From: Thiogranum sp.
GTDB lineage: Bacteria; Pseudomonadota; Gammaproteobacteria; DSM-19610
Direction: 5' to 3'
NCBI GenBank assembly: GCA_030148805.1
Contig: JASBSS010000013.1
Location: forward strand, 157,006-221,005
Length of the DNA: 64,000 nucleotides
Shown: positions 44,499 through 53,068 of the stretch, piece after piece
Position numbering within the stretch: position 1 is the stretch's first letter
Layout: the number at the start of each line of letters is the position of its first letter
Translations under genes and position numbers: made by a program
Notes under the pieces: generated by a model
Databases searched by the model: none
Seen by the model: the letters and a program-made list of their open reading frames with translations, nothing else
What the model was told of the DNA's origin: nothing

Positions 44499-45884
44499 AT
44501 GACACAGATGGCACAAGACCTGGCGCTGCTTAAGCCTGAGATTCTGCTGCTGCTCACAGGCGCCCTTGCACTTGTGGGCGAAATGCTGCGACGCCCCGGC
44601 GCGGCGCTGCTGGTAACGGCAGTGGGCTTGCTACTCGCCACCGGCCTGAGTCTGCCGCTGCTGGGACTCGACACGGCAGTGTTTGACGGCACCTTTCGTA
44701 TTGATGCCCTGAGTGTCTGGGCGAAGCTGATCCTGTTACCGGCCACGCTGTTGTCGGTGCTTCTGGCGCGGGCCGAACTGGGCGGCAGCGACCGTGAAGG
44801 CACTGTCTATAGCCTGTTTTGTTTTACCACCTTTGGAGCGCTGGTGCTGGCGGCCAGCGGCGACACCATGCTGCTGGTGCTCGGCGTGTTGTTATCCGGG
44901 CTGGGCGCGTTTGCCTTGGTCGCCTATCCGCGTGACGATGCGGCGACCGAAGCGGCGATGAAATTTTTCGTTTTCGCTTCGGTGACCGGCGCGGTGATGA
45001 TTTTCGGGCTCACCTACTGGTTCGGGGCTACCGGCACGACGCTGATCAGCGATTTGGGACGTCTGCAGCAGATGCCCTATGTCGCACCGTTGGGCCTGGT
45101 CGCGGTACTGGTCGGCCTCGGCTATAAAGCGTCGCTGGCGCCGTTTCATTTCTGGGCGCCGGACGCCTATCAAGGGGCGCCGGTTTGCGTGGCCGCTTAT
45201 CTCTCGGTGGTGCCGAAAATCGGCGCACTGTTCGCGCTGGCGCAGGTCGTGGCGTGGTTACCGGAGAACACCGGTTGGCGCGCCCTACTGGCAGGCGTAG
45301 CCGTGCTGACCATGACGCTGGGTTATCTGGCCGCCCTGGTGCAGGACAACGCGGTGCGTCTGCTGGCCTATTCGTCGATCGCCCAGGCGGGTTATTTTCT
45401 GCTCGGCGTGGTTGCCCTGGGCGCGAGCGAACTGGCCTTGCCCGCGCTGGTGGTGTTTGGCGCTGCCTACGCCGCGATGAACCTGGGCGCCTTCGCTATC
45501 ATCGCCGAGACCGGCGACACGCTCGAGGCTGTTACCGGGCTGGGACGCAAGAGGGTATTCGCCGGCGTGGCAATGGTGGTGTTTTTACTGTCGTTGACGG
45601 GAATCCCCCCGCTGGCGGGATTTGCCGGCAAGTTCCTGCTGTTCGGTGCCGCGATCGAAGCGCATTTTACCTGGCTGGCGGTGATCGCGGTGATTAACAG
45701 TGTGCTTTCGCTGGCCGTCTACCTGCGCCTGGTGGTACCCATGTACAAGGCGCGCGATAGCGCGCAGGCGCCTTTAGGGTACCAACGCTGGCCAACGACG
45801 GTATGGTCGCTGGCCTTTGTTGCCACGCTGGTAATAGGCCTGGCAGCGCAGCTCTTTCTCGTCCGGTTGTCCCAAACCGTATAG
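44499..45884 (+). CDS. nuoN: Complex I-like antiporter-type subunit N
   Basis: 461 residues from the ATG at 44499 (MTQMAQDLALLKPEILLLLTG). The core motifs GLGYKASLAPFHFWAPDAYQGAPVCVAAYLSVVPKIGAL near 205 and QDNAVRLLAYSSIAQAGYFLLGV near 283 are intact. About 14 hydrophobic segments. It is the last of the complex I-like genes in the run; no nuoE, F, G, I or free nuoB, C, D follows. A small membrane protein gene comes next. Confidence 0.93.
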   Translation: MTQMAQDLALLKPEILLLLTGALALVGEMLRRPGAALLVTAVGLLLATGLSLPLLGLDTAVFDGTFRIDALSVWAKLILLPATLLSVLLARAELGGSDREGTVYSLFCFTTFGALVLAASGDTMLLVLGVLLSGLGAFALVAYPRDDAATEAAMKFFVFASVTGAVMIFGLTYWFGATGTTLISDLGRLQQMPYVAPLGLVAVLVGLGYKASLAPFHFWAPDAYQGAPVCVAAYLSVVPKIGALFALAQVVAWLPENTGWRALLAGVAVLTMTLGYLAALVQDNAVRLLAYSSIAQAGYFLLGVVALGASELALPALVVFGAAYAAMNLGAFAIIAETGDTLEAVTGLGRKRVFAGVAMVVFLLSLTGIPPLAGFAGKFLLFGAAIEAHFTWLAVIAVINSVLSLAVYLRLVVPMYKARDSAQAPLGYQRWPTTVWSLAFVATLVIGLAAQLFLVRLSQTV

Positions 45885-45950
45885 ATCGGCTGTTGCCAGA
45901 GGCCGGTGGCGGCGTTTACTGTGTGGCCTTCTTTCCAAGGAGTCATACCG

Positions 45951-46106
45951 ATGGACATGAGCTACTTTATGTTTGGCCCGCCGCTGATATCGCTGCTCTC
46001 GGGCATCGCCATTCTCATCTGGCCGCGGCTGCTCAGTTATATCGTCGCATTTTATCTGATCCTGTTCGGCCTGGCCGGCATGATACCGATGTTTATGGTC
46101 CGCTAG
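45951..46106 (+). CDS. DUF3096 small membrane protein
   Basis: 51 residues from the ATG at 45951 with AAGGAG eight bases upstream. Two hydrophobic helices separated by a Pro-Arg turn (LLSGIAILIWPRLLSYIVAFYLILFGLAG) fit DUF3096, a widespread family of unknown role. It lies 66 bases after nuoN on the same strand and may be co-transcribed. No functional link is known. Confidence 0.8.
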   Translation: MDMSYFMFGPPLISLLSGIAILIWPRLLSYIVAFYLILFGLAGMIPMFMVR

Positions 46107-46139
46107 CGCAAGCGGGCCGAAAGGTCCGGTTGGCGTGTG

Positions 46140-47582
46140 TCATTTTTTGCTTTTGTGCTTAAGGCTGCGGCTGAACAGGCGCGCGATCTGCACGCGGGCA
46201 AAGCGTTTGTCGTTGGCCGGGATCAGGTGCCAGGGCGCCGCCTCGTTCGAGGTGCGTTCCACCATTTCGTTGACGGCACGGACATAGTCGTCCCATTTGC
46301 CACGGTTGCGATAGTCGTCCTCAGTGAGCTTGTATTTTTTGTAGGGGGTCTGCTCGCGTGCCTTGAAACGCCGCAGCTGTTCTTCGGCATCAATATGCAG
46401 CCAGAACTTTTGCAGGTTGATGCCGTGCTCGACCAGCTGCTCTTCGAAATCGTTGATTTCCCGGTAGGCCCGCCGCCAGGCGTCTTCTTCGGCGTAGCCT
46501 TCGACCCGTTCCACCAGCACCCGGCCGTACCAACTACGGTCAAAAATCAGCACCTTGCCGGCGCGCGGCAGTTGCCGCCAGAAGCGCCAGAGATACTGGT
46601 GGGCCAATTCCTCGTCGCTCGGGGCGCCAATCGGGATCACCCGGTAATGGCGCGCCGACATGGCGCGCGTCAGGCGACGTATCGCGCCGCCCTTGCCAGC
46701 GGCATCCCAGCCCTCGAATACCAGCACGCTGGTGCGGCCCTGTTGCGCGGCTTTCGCCGAGCGGCGGTGTATTTTTCGCTGCTGTTTGAGTAATTTGGTT
46801 TTGTAGGTGTCGTAGACCAGTTGGGCGTCTAAATCGACCGCTTCCAGCGGTCCGCGTAGCGCCGCGGCGGTGGCGGTCGGGCGAGGCGCCGATGTTTGCA
46901 CGGTAGTATCCAGGCGCTGGCGGACAGCCTCCAGCAAACGGGTGGCGATGGTGACGTTACTCTGACCCACATTAGTGGTTTCCACTAACTGCCAGGGACA
47001 GCAGGCGGTGTCGGTCGCCTGGATCAGTTGCCGGCACAGCGGCAGCACTTTATCGAGCACTTGATAGGCTTTCCAGTCATCTTCGTCGAATTTCCAGTAC
47101 TTGCGCCGGTGTTTGCGGGCGGCCTTGGCGCGCTTGTGCTGTTCGTCCTCGGGTAGGTGTAGCCAGAACTTCAATAGCAAGGTGCCGTCATCGACCAGGG
47201 TCTGTTCAAAACGCCGGATATGCTCGAGCCGGCGCTTGAAATCGCCGGCGTCTTGGTTGCCGGACAGCTGCTCGCGCACGGGGTTGGTCGCCCAGGCGCC
47301 GGCAAACAGGCCGATGCGCCCTTTCTGGGGCAATTCCCGCCAGTAGCGCCAGAAGGGGGGGCGCTCGCGCTCCTCTTCACTGCGCCGGCCGAACCAGCGC
47401 GTGTCGATGTAGCGCGCGTCCATCCATTCATTCAAGGTATCGATGAGCGCGTCGGCGGCCAGGCGGTCGTCGGCCCCGATGAGCAGGATGACCGGAAAGT
47501 CGGCGGACTGGAGTTCGTATTGGGCGTTGATCAAGCCGACCCGCAATTCGGTCAGAGCCTGTTCGTCGGCTTGCTGGTTCAA
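46140..47582 (-). CDS. pap: Polyphosphate:AMP phosphotransferase (two PPK2 domains)
   Basis: 480 residues from a TTG with GGGAG 8 bases upstream. It has two PPK2 domains in tandem: residues about 10-230, with the degenerate loop LIGADDRLAADALIDTLNEW, and about 245-480, with a good Walker A (VFEGWDAAGKGGAIRRLTRAM) and lid RSWYGRVLVERVEG. In class II PPK2 enzymes the C-terminal domain is the active one and makes ADP from AMP and polyphosphate. Acidic and basic charged runs (RKHRRKYWKFDEDD) are typical. It is a single gene on the minus strand. Confidence 0.93.
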   Translation of the reverse strand: MNQQADEQALTELRVGLINAQYELQSADFPVILLIGADDRLAADALIDTLNEWMDARYIDTRWFGRRSEEERERPPFWRYWRELPQKGRIGLFAGAWATNPVREQLSGNQDAGDFKRRLEHIRRFEQTLVDDGTLLLKFWLHLPEDEQHKRAKAARKHRRKYWKFDEDDWKAYQVLDKVLPLCRQLIQATDTACCPWQLVETTNVGQSNVTIATRLLEAVRQRLDTTVQTSAPRPTATAAALRGPLEAVDLDAQLVYDTYKTKLLKQQRKIHRRSAKAAQQGRTSVLVFEGWDAAGKGGAIRRLTRAMSARHYRVIPIGAPSDEELAHQYLWRFWRQLPRAGKVLIFDRSWYGRVLVERVEGYAEEDAWRRAYREINDFEEQLVEHGINLQKFWLHIDAEEQLRRFKAREQTPYKKYKLTEDDYRNRGKWDDYVRAVNEMVERTSNEAAPWHLIPANDKRFARVQIARLFSRSLKHKSKK

Positions 47583-47777
47583 GGTAATTGCTCCCGTGAG
47601 GTGTTCTTCACACTTTCTTGAGCGCGGGTTTCAGTGAACGGCGTGCCGCGATCCACCGCTACTTATCACTGCTAACATCTAAAAAATCCGTTCGAATCCG
47701 CTATCCCCGGCCAGGGCGAGTGGATAGAATGGCACTATATAGCCTAAAGGTCTAAAGGTCTAAAGGGGCATACGGAG

Positions 47778-49319
47778 ATGAAGCGTTTAGAACCTGCAAT
47801 TGTCGGACCCGTGCAACTCGCGCACATCGAAGCGCACGATAGCCGTTTGTTCCCCAATCAGTTCCTGCTCGGACCAGGCGCGGTGGGCGGATTGCTTGGA
47901 TGGAATGTAGTGGCGGTCCGTGAAGATCTTGTGCTCACGGCGCATCCCGGCCTTGATACCACCCAAGTAAGTGAAAGTTTTCGTTCATTGACACTGGTGG
48001 GATTTATCCTCGACCCTGATGCGCCGGATCTTGATAACGCAGCGATCCTGCAATGCTTGTTGTCGGGGTTTTCGTCGCTTGACGACTTGCTGAGGTCGAC
48101 CGGTCGTTATGGTGGTCGCTGGGTATTGATCGCCACATGCAAGGAGCACGCGTGGTTGATTACCGATGCGCTGGCGCTACGCCAGGTTTTCTTCACGCCT
48201 GGTGACGGCGAGCAGCGTGTGTGGGTGGGCTCGCAGCCTGGCATTCTTGCAGAATGTCTGGGTTTGCAGATGAGCCAGGCGGCCCGCGACTTCATAGAAT
48301 CCTATGGCTTTCGAACACACGCCGAGTATCGTTGGCCAGCGGCCAGCACGCCTTATGACGAACTCGGACATCTATTACCGAATCACTATCTCGATCTCGG
48401 CAGTGGCCGGACCCACCGCTACTGGCCCAACGAGGCGGTGGCGCCCGTCGCGTTGAACGACGCAGTGGACAAACTCGCGCATCTGTTGACGGGGTTGGTG
48501 GAAGCGGCCGCCCGGCGCTTTGATCTTGCCCTCGGGATCACCGCCGGGCTGGATAGCCGCCTGGTGCTTGCCGCATCGCGCAGTGTCAAAGAGCGGATCA
48601 GCTACATCACCGTACGCCAAGGCGCAATGCCGGACACGGCAAGCGACGTCGTTATTGCGGGTCGTCTTCTCGCCCGGCTGGGTTTGTCGCACAACGTTAT
48701 CAAAGCATTGCCTTTCATGAGCGCCCAGTTCAGCTATCTGTTCAAGCGCAACGTTTGCCTGGCGCATGATCTCTATGGCGCGGATGCTGAGGCGATATTG
48801 GCGTGGTCGCAGCAGACTAAAGTGGGCATGACCGGTAGTGGTGCTGAGATTGGTCGGTGTTCGTTCCGTGCGCAGCTGCCCGACTCGGACTCGCGTACAA
48901 TCACCGCGCGTGATCTGGCTATGCTGCAAAAAATGGATGACTCCCGGTTTGTCACAGAGTCTTTCGATACCTGGCTCCAGGGTTTGGGCGAAACCCGGGG
49001 GGTGAAGGTGCTCGACTTATTCGAGTGGGAGCAGGGCCACGGTAACTGGCTGGCAATGACCCAGTTGGAGTTCGACTGTGCTTTGCGGGATATTTTTACA
49101 CCCTATAACTGTCGCGATGTCCTGAGTACCATGCTCGCGGTCGATGAACGCCACCGCAGTAGTCCCCACTACCGGCTCTTTCGCATGACCATAGAGCGGC
49201 TATGGCCGGACGTCCTGCAAGAGCCCATCAACCCCCCGCGGCCCGGGAAAACACTGAGTGCCCGTCTGGCCGGCAGATTGCGAAAAGAAATGCGAAGTCT
49301 GGCCGCTCACGGCGTCTGA
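47778..49319 (+). CDS. Asparagine synthetase-like protein (AsnB family), degenerate amidotransferase end
   Basis: 513 residues. The synthetase half carries an ATP-pyrophosphatase loop LALGITAGLDSRLVLAAS with GLDSR at 257-261. The N-terminal half has an Ntn-hydrolase-like segment (GRYGGRWVLIATCKEHAWLITDALALRQVFFT) but the protein does not begin Met-Cys, so the usual glutaminase nucleophile is absent. Such proteins, often in surface-polysaccharide or peptide-modifying loci, amidate or ligate unknown substrates. It overlaps nothing, but the next two genes follow closely on the same strand. Three copies of the 8-mer CTAAAGGT (47744-47767) lie just upstream. Confidence 0.75.
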   Translation: MKRLEPAIVGPVQLAHIEAHDSRLFPNQFLLGPGAVGGLLGWNVVAVREDLVLTAHPGLDTTQVSESFRSLTLVGFILDPDAPDLDNAAILQCLLSGFSSLDDLLRSTGRYGGRWVLIATCKEHAWLITDALALRQVFFTPGDGEQRVWVGSQPGILAECLGLQMSQAARDFIESYGFRTHAEYRWPAASTPYDELGHLLPNHYLDLGSGRTHRYWPNEAVAPVALNDAVDKLAHLLTGLVEAAARRFDLALGITAGLDSRLVLAASRSVKERISYITVRQGAMPDTASDVVIAGRLLARLGLSHNVIKALPFMSAQFSYLFKRNVCLAHDLYGADAEAILAWSQQTKVGMTGSGAEIGRCSFRAQLPDSDSRTITARDLAMLQKMDDSRFVTESFDTWLQGLGETRGVKVLDLFEWEQGHGNWLAMTQLEFDCALRDIFTPYNCRDVLSTMLAVDERHRSSPHYRLFRMTIERLWPDVLQEPINPPRPGKTLSARLAGRLRKEMRSLAAHGV

Positions 49320-49339
49320 TCGATCAGCGCAGACAGGCC

Positions 49340-50512
49340 ATGAGGCTGCAAATGATCCGCGGTCGGTTGAAAAGCATAAAACCCTTGCGCGTCGCCGTGC
49401 GGGCGATAAAAGAACCTATCGCAAGTCGTCTCCAGGATGTATGGCTGCTCGCCGGAAAAGAGCGCAGCTCGGGGCAACCGCTGTCGCTCATGTTTGCCGG
49501 GCGTCAGGACAGCAGAAACTATATCGCTGCACAGGTTTACGGTGATTCGTGGAGCACGCTGGAGCACACTCGGATGTGGAAGAGGCGCTTGTTAGAGCGG
49601 GCGCGTTGCGCAAACGGGGGGCATGACCTGGCGGTCCTGCAGTTGGAGCCTGGTCGTTTGCCCCACGGTAACGGCGCGGCGACGTTCCAAATACCCTGTT
49701 GGGTGGGCGGTGAAAAGGATCTGGTTGCGGCTGAGGAATTTGCCCGCCGTAGCGCGCACATCAAAAGCGACATCCGGCGGATACGCAAGAACCGCCTCGA
49801 CTATCGCGTCACGCGGGAAGCGGAAGAATTCCACCGCTTTTACCACAGCATGTATCTGCCGCATGTCCAGCGGGTCTTCGGCGATCGCGCGTTTGTCATG
49901 TCGTACCAAGACATGCAGGCAGCCATCGCGCATTGCGAACTATTCCTTGTTACCCAGGGTGGAGAGGATATTGCGGGAGGGATTCTCGTCTACGATGGCA
50001 GTGACTGTGTGCAGGGCTGGTCACTCGGGGTCAAAGACGGGGACGATCGCTGGGTAAGGGCCGGTGCGCTGGCGGCGTTTGAGTGCTTGCAGACCGGCTA
50101 CCTGGTGCAAAAGGGGTTCAGAACATTAGGCCGCGGGGCATCGCGAGCGTTCCTTAACGACGGCGCACTGCGGTTCAAGAAAAATCGCGGTATGGTCATC
50201 ACCGGTTATAACGGACAGAGCTTTACGTTGGTGGCCTCGCGCCCTCAGGCCGGTGTATGGGCCTTTTTGCAGCACAATCCGTTTGTGTATGTGCAAGCGG
50301 GGAAATTGAAAGGTGCGCTGTTTATGACCGGGGAGCCATCAGCCGCGGCAACCGCGCACATGTTCCACGAATGGTACGTGCCTGGCCTGGAGTGCCTTAC
50401 TTTATTTTGCTTGGATGAAGAGCAGGCGAAGCCGGTAATTCGCGCGCGTTTTCGAATAAACAGCAGGGGAGAGCTGGACGCCGCAGAGAGCGAGGCGTCG
50501 TCCATTGCCTAG
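49340..50512 (+). CDS. GNAT / FemAB-like acyltransferase
   Basis: 390 residues from the ATG at 49340, 20 bases after the AsnB-like gene. The core at about 150-300 (AHIKSDIRRIRKNRLDYRVTREAEEFHRFYHSMYLPH, then CELFLVTQGGEDIAGGILVYDG and TGYLVQKGFRTLGRGASRAF) resembles the GNAT-like fold of FemAB/BioF2-type proteins. A basic N-terminal region precedes it. Such enzymes transfer amino acids or acyl groups to surface or peptide substrates. It lies between two amino-acid-related genes, so an amino-acid-modified product is plausible. Weak recognition only. Confidence 0.6.
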   Translation: MRLQMIRGRLKSIKPLRVAVRAIKEPIASRLQDVWLLAGKERSSGQPLSLMFAGRQDSRNYIAAQVYGDSWSTLEHTRMWKRRLLERARCANGGHDLAVLQLEPGRLPHGNGAATFQIPCWVGGEKDLVAAEEFARRSAHIKSDIRRIRKNRLDYRVTREAEEFHRFYHSMYLPHVQRVFGDRAFVMSYQDMQAAIAHCELFLVTQGGEDIAGGILVYDGSDCVQGWSLGVKDGDDRWVRAGALAAFECLQTGYLVQKGFRTLGRGASRAFLNDGALRFKKNRGMVITGYNGQSFTLVASRPQAGVWAFLQHNPFVYVQAGKLKGALFMTGEPSAAATAHMFHEWYVPGLECLTLFCLDEEQAKPVIRARFRINSRGELDAAESEASSIA

Positions 50513-50539
50513 GATTTGTATGCAGGAGAGTGGCGCGGC

Positions 50540-51367
50540 ATGGATGCGCTAAGGGCGCGGCTCTCCAGTGCGTACTATGCGGGGCCGGCACTCGGCGATG
50601 CGCTACGGTTGAACCAACGGCTGTCGCAACAGGGCTTTGCCACTACGGTCGGTTACTGGCCGGATGCGACCGCCACGCCACGAGTCATCGCAGATGCCTA
50701 CCTCGCCTGTATCGACGCGGTTGCCAATCAACAGCTTGACAGCACTATTTCGGTAAAGCCGATGGTGATGGCGTTCAATGCTGATTTGATCGGCGAGCTC
50801 GCCGAGCGAGCGGGACAGGTCGGGATTGGGCTGCACTATGATTCACGCGCGATTGAGTTTGCCGATCAGACCTTGGAGCTCGTGCTCGCATCGGCCGGGC
50901 AGCGCGCTTCCCCCGGCTGTACCTTGCCCGGCGCCTGGCACAGGAGCCTGCGAGACGCGGAGCGTTTGCGCGAGCTGGGGGTAGGGGTGCGGGTGGTCAA
51001 AGGGATGTGGCGGGATCCGGATCACCCTGATCTTAACCTGCGCGAGGGTTATCTGGCGGTCATCGATCGCCTGTGCGGCTCGGCAGGGCCGGTCGGGGTC
51101 GCCACCCACGATGCGTGGCTGGCCCGCCAGGCAGTGCAACGATTGCTCGACGCCGGCACGAGGTGCGAGCTTGAGCAGCTGTTCGGGTTGCCGACGCGGG
51201 AGACCTTGCGCGTCGCCCGTCATTTCAGCGTACCGATACGCTTCTATCTTCCCTACGGTAAATCGTGGATCCCTTACGCACTGTCCAAAGCGTTGCGCAG
51301 ACCGCGGGTCTTGCTCTGGCTGATGCGCGACGCGCTATTCGGTCATTGGTCGTATGTTTTGAAGTAG
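50540..51367 (+). CDS. Proline dehydrogenase-like protein
   Basis: 275 residues from the ATG at 50540, with AGGAG 11 bases upstream. Proline dehydrogenase landmarks are visible: GIGLHYDSRAIE (about 98-109), LGVGVRVVKGMWRDP (about 147-160), VGVATHDAW (about 187) and FYLPYGKSWIPYAL (about 241-254). In true PutA-type enzymes the last motif is followed by Arg-Arg that hold the substrate carboxylate; here it reads Ser-Lys-Ala-Leu, so the substrate may differ. It follows the AsnB-like and FemAB-like genes in one direction. A flavin cofactor is expected by family. Confidence 0.72.
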   Translation: MDALRARLSSAYYAGPALGDALRLNQRLSQQGFATTVGYWPDATATPRVIADAYLACIDAVANQQLDSTISVKPMVMAFNADLIGELAERAGQVGIGLHYDSRAIEFADQTLELVLASAGQRASPGCTLPGAWHRSLRDAERLRELGVGVRVVKGMWRDPDHPDLNLREGYLAVIDRLCGSAGPVGVATHDAWLARQAVQRLLDAGTRCELEQLFGLPTRETLRVARHFSVPIRFYLPYGKSWIPYALSKALRRPRVLLWLMRDALFGHWSYVLK

Positions 51368-51621
51368 TGTTGCAGCTTCAACCTGCAGCACCAAGCTTAT
51401 CGCGCCCTCCGCGCCGCACAGAGGTGCGGGGGTGGCTACGAAATAAAAAAACTGTCATGAATCGCCCTCTCACGCGACCAAACAAGCGGGAACCGAATGC
51501 GCAGGATAGTACTGGCGGATTCGGTGTTTCGGGCGGTGGTTTTTCCCCATTCACCCTGGTATTAGGCTATAACCTATTAATATATATTAACTTTACGCTA
51601 CCAGCGGATAAAGGAAGAGAT

Positions 51622-52218
51622 ATGAAGCTCACACAAAAAAGTTGGAACAAGGCGGCGTTTTCGTTTGTTACGTTGCTAAGCGCAGTCACACTTTACGGCT
51701 GTCAGACGACGATGCGCACCATGGGCTTGGGCCCGCCGATGGGTTCTCCAACAGACGTTGCCGATGCACAGGATTTATGGGCGGCGTTGCAAAAAGCCAA
51801 TCTGGTCGGACCCCAGGCGGAAGAATCGAAGCCCTACATGGGCACCCCACCCCATGGCAAAGTGCTGGAGACCCTGCACGAGCAGATCACGGTAAACGGT
51901 CACACCGGTCTCGCCATAGTCAAACGCAATTATGGCGGTCCCGGTGTCTCTATCAGTAGTGTCGATGGCAATCGGGCCAAATACCTGAAAGCGGTCACCG
52001 TGATGTACAAGCGTGAAGCGGGTTACGACAGCGCCGACAAGGACTGGTTCTGGGCAAAATACACGCCCGCCGGCGGCCTCAACGTAAAAGAAAAAATGGG
52101 TATGAAAATCAAGTTGGCCGGCCGTGTCGCGAAGGGCCAACCGGAAGGTTGTATCAGTTGCCATCGGGGCGCTCCGGGCGGTGACTTCGTTTTCGCCAAC
52201 GGCATTCAGATTCAATAA
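51622..52218 (+). CDS. Cytochrome P460-like haem lipoprotein, copy 1
   Basis: 198 residues with AAGGAAGAG upstream of the ATG at 51622. A signal ending in the lipobox LYGC (Cys27) predicts lipid anchoring. The C-terminal region has MYKREAGYDSADKDWFWAKY and a c-type haem motif CISCH (177-181), followed by GDFVF, the pattern of cytochrome P460-family proteins. These bind one haem, in some members with a lysine cross-link, and act on nitrogen oxides or related compounds. AT-rich DNA around 51565-51600 (CTATAACCTATTAATATAT) is a likely promoter. Paralogue of the convergent gene next to it. Confidence 0.82.
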   Translation: MKLTQKSWNKAAFSFVTLLSAVTLYGCQTTMRTMGLGPPMGSPTDVADAQDLWAALQKANLVGPQAEESKPYMGTPPHGKVLETLHEQITVNGHTGLAIVKRNYGGPGVSISSVDGNRAKYLKAVTVMYKREAGYDSADKDWFWAKYTPAGGLNVKEKMGMKIKLAGRVAKGQPEGCISCHRGAPGGDFVFANGIQIQ

Positions 52219-52246
52219 CCACACCGTTGCTACAGCGGGGCATCGA

Positions 52247-52279
52247 CAGGCGGGGCGATAAGGCTCCGCCTGCTGTTTT
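52247..52279 (+). terminator. Hairpin terminator between convergent genes
   Basis: CAGGCGGGGC-GATAAG-GCTCCGCCTG is a 10-bp stem (one G-T pair), followed by CTGTTTTA. It sits in the 59 bases between the two convergent P460-like genes and fits an intrinsic terminator for the rightward one. Confidence 0.7.
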
Positions 52280-52874
52280 ACGGCAGGGTGATTTCGGGAT
52301 AGAAAATATAGTCGCCGCCGCCGGCAGAACTGTGGCAATAGATACAACCGCGGTTCTTATCCGGAGTGACGCCTTTGATCAGCTTGCCCGCCATCGCCAT
52401 GCGCATGCCCATCTTGCGCATCAGGGCAAGCTGCCCGTCCGGCTGGTACTGCGCCCAGAACCAGTCCTTGTCGGCGCTGTCGTAACCCGCTTCACGCTTG
52501 AACATCACGCTGATCGAATCAAGATACCGGGCGCGATCCTTTTCCACCTCGGCCACCGTGAGCCGGTTGCCCCGATAGTTTTTCTTCACCACGACAAAAC
52601 CCTGATGGCCTTTGACAGTAACGACTGCGGAGTCTACCTCCAGTATCCAGCCGTGGGGCCTGGCAGCGCCGATAAATGGCTGCAGCGCTCGGGCATGCCG
52701 ACCCACCATGCGCTGCTGTGCGAGGACCGCCCAGAGCTGCCGGGCGTAGTCGACATCCTCTGGAGTGCCGGCGGGGCGGTGCATCAGACTGGCGCAGGAA
52801 AGCAAAAGTGCCACCAGCGTGGCGCCTGCGAACAGCCGCACTATGGCCAAAGCGAATAATGTTGGTCTCAGCAT
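52278..52874 (-). CDS. Cytochrome P460-like haem lipoprotein, copy 2
   Basis: 198 residues, exactly the length of copy 1. Lipobox LLSC (Cys27) and haem motif CIYCH (177-181) fall at the same positions, and FKREAGYDSADKDWFWAQY matches copy 1 closely, while the N-terminal half has diverged (for example FVVVKKNYRG). This is an old duplication kept in convergent orientation with a shared terminator. Both are predicted haem proteins of the envelope. Their genes are likely expressed independently. Confidence 0.8.
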   Translation of the reverse strand: MLRPTLFALAIVRLFAGATLVALLLSCASLMHRPAGTPEDVDYARQLWAVLAQQRMVGRHARALQPFIGAARPHGWILEVDSAVVTVKGHQGFVVVKKNYRGNRLTVAEVEKDRARYLDSISVMFKREAGYDSADKDWFWAQYQPDGQLALMRKMGMRMAMAGKLIKGVTPDKNRGCIYCHSSAGGGDYIFYPEITLP

Positions 52875-53068
52875 ACCAGGCCAATGTACTTGCTAATCGC
52901 AGCGGAGAAAAGCCAATCCGCTCAACTGCTGCGCCTCTGCCGGCAGGGGAGGGCACGGCTGGCGCCTGGAGCCTTAATCCAGTACCTTCGATCATCAGCC
53001 ATGGACTGCGCAGCGCTTACGGCAGTCCACACGTTGCAGCATCTCTAACCGATATAAGGTGAAACAGC

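Noticed and set aside
47744..47767. Three copies of CTAAAGGT upstream of the AsnB-like gene as an iteron-like site
   Set aside because: Only three short units, no other replication or regulator features nearby; recorded as context only.
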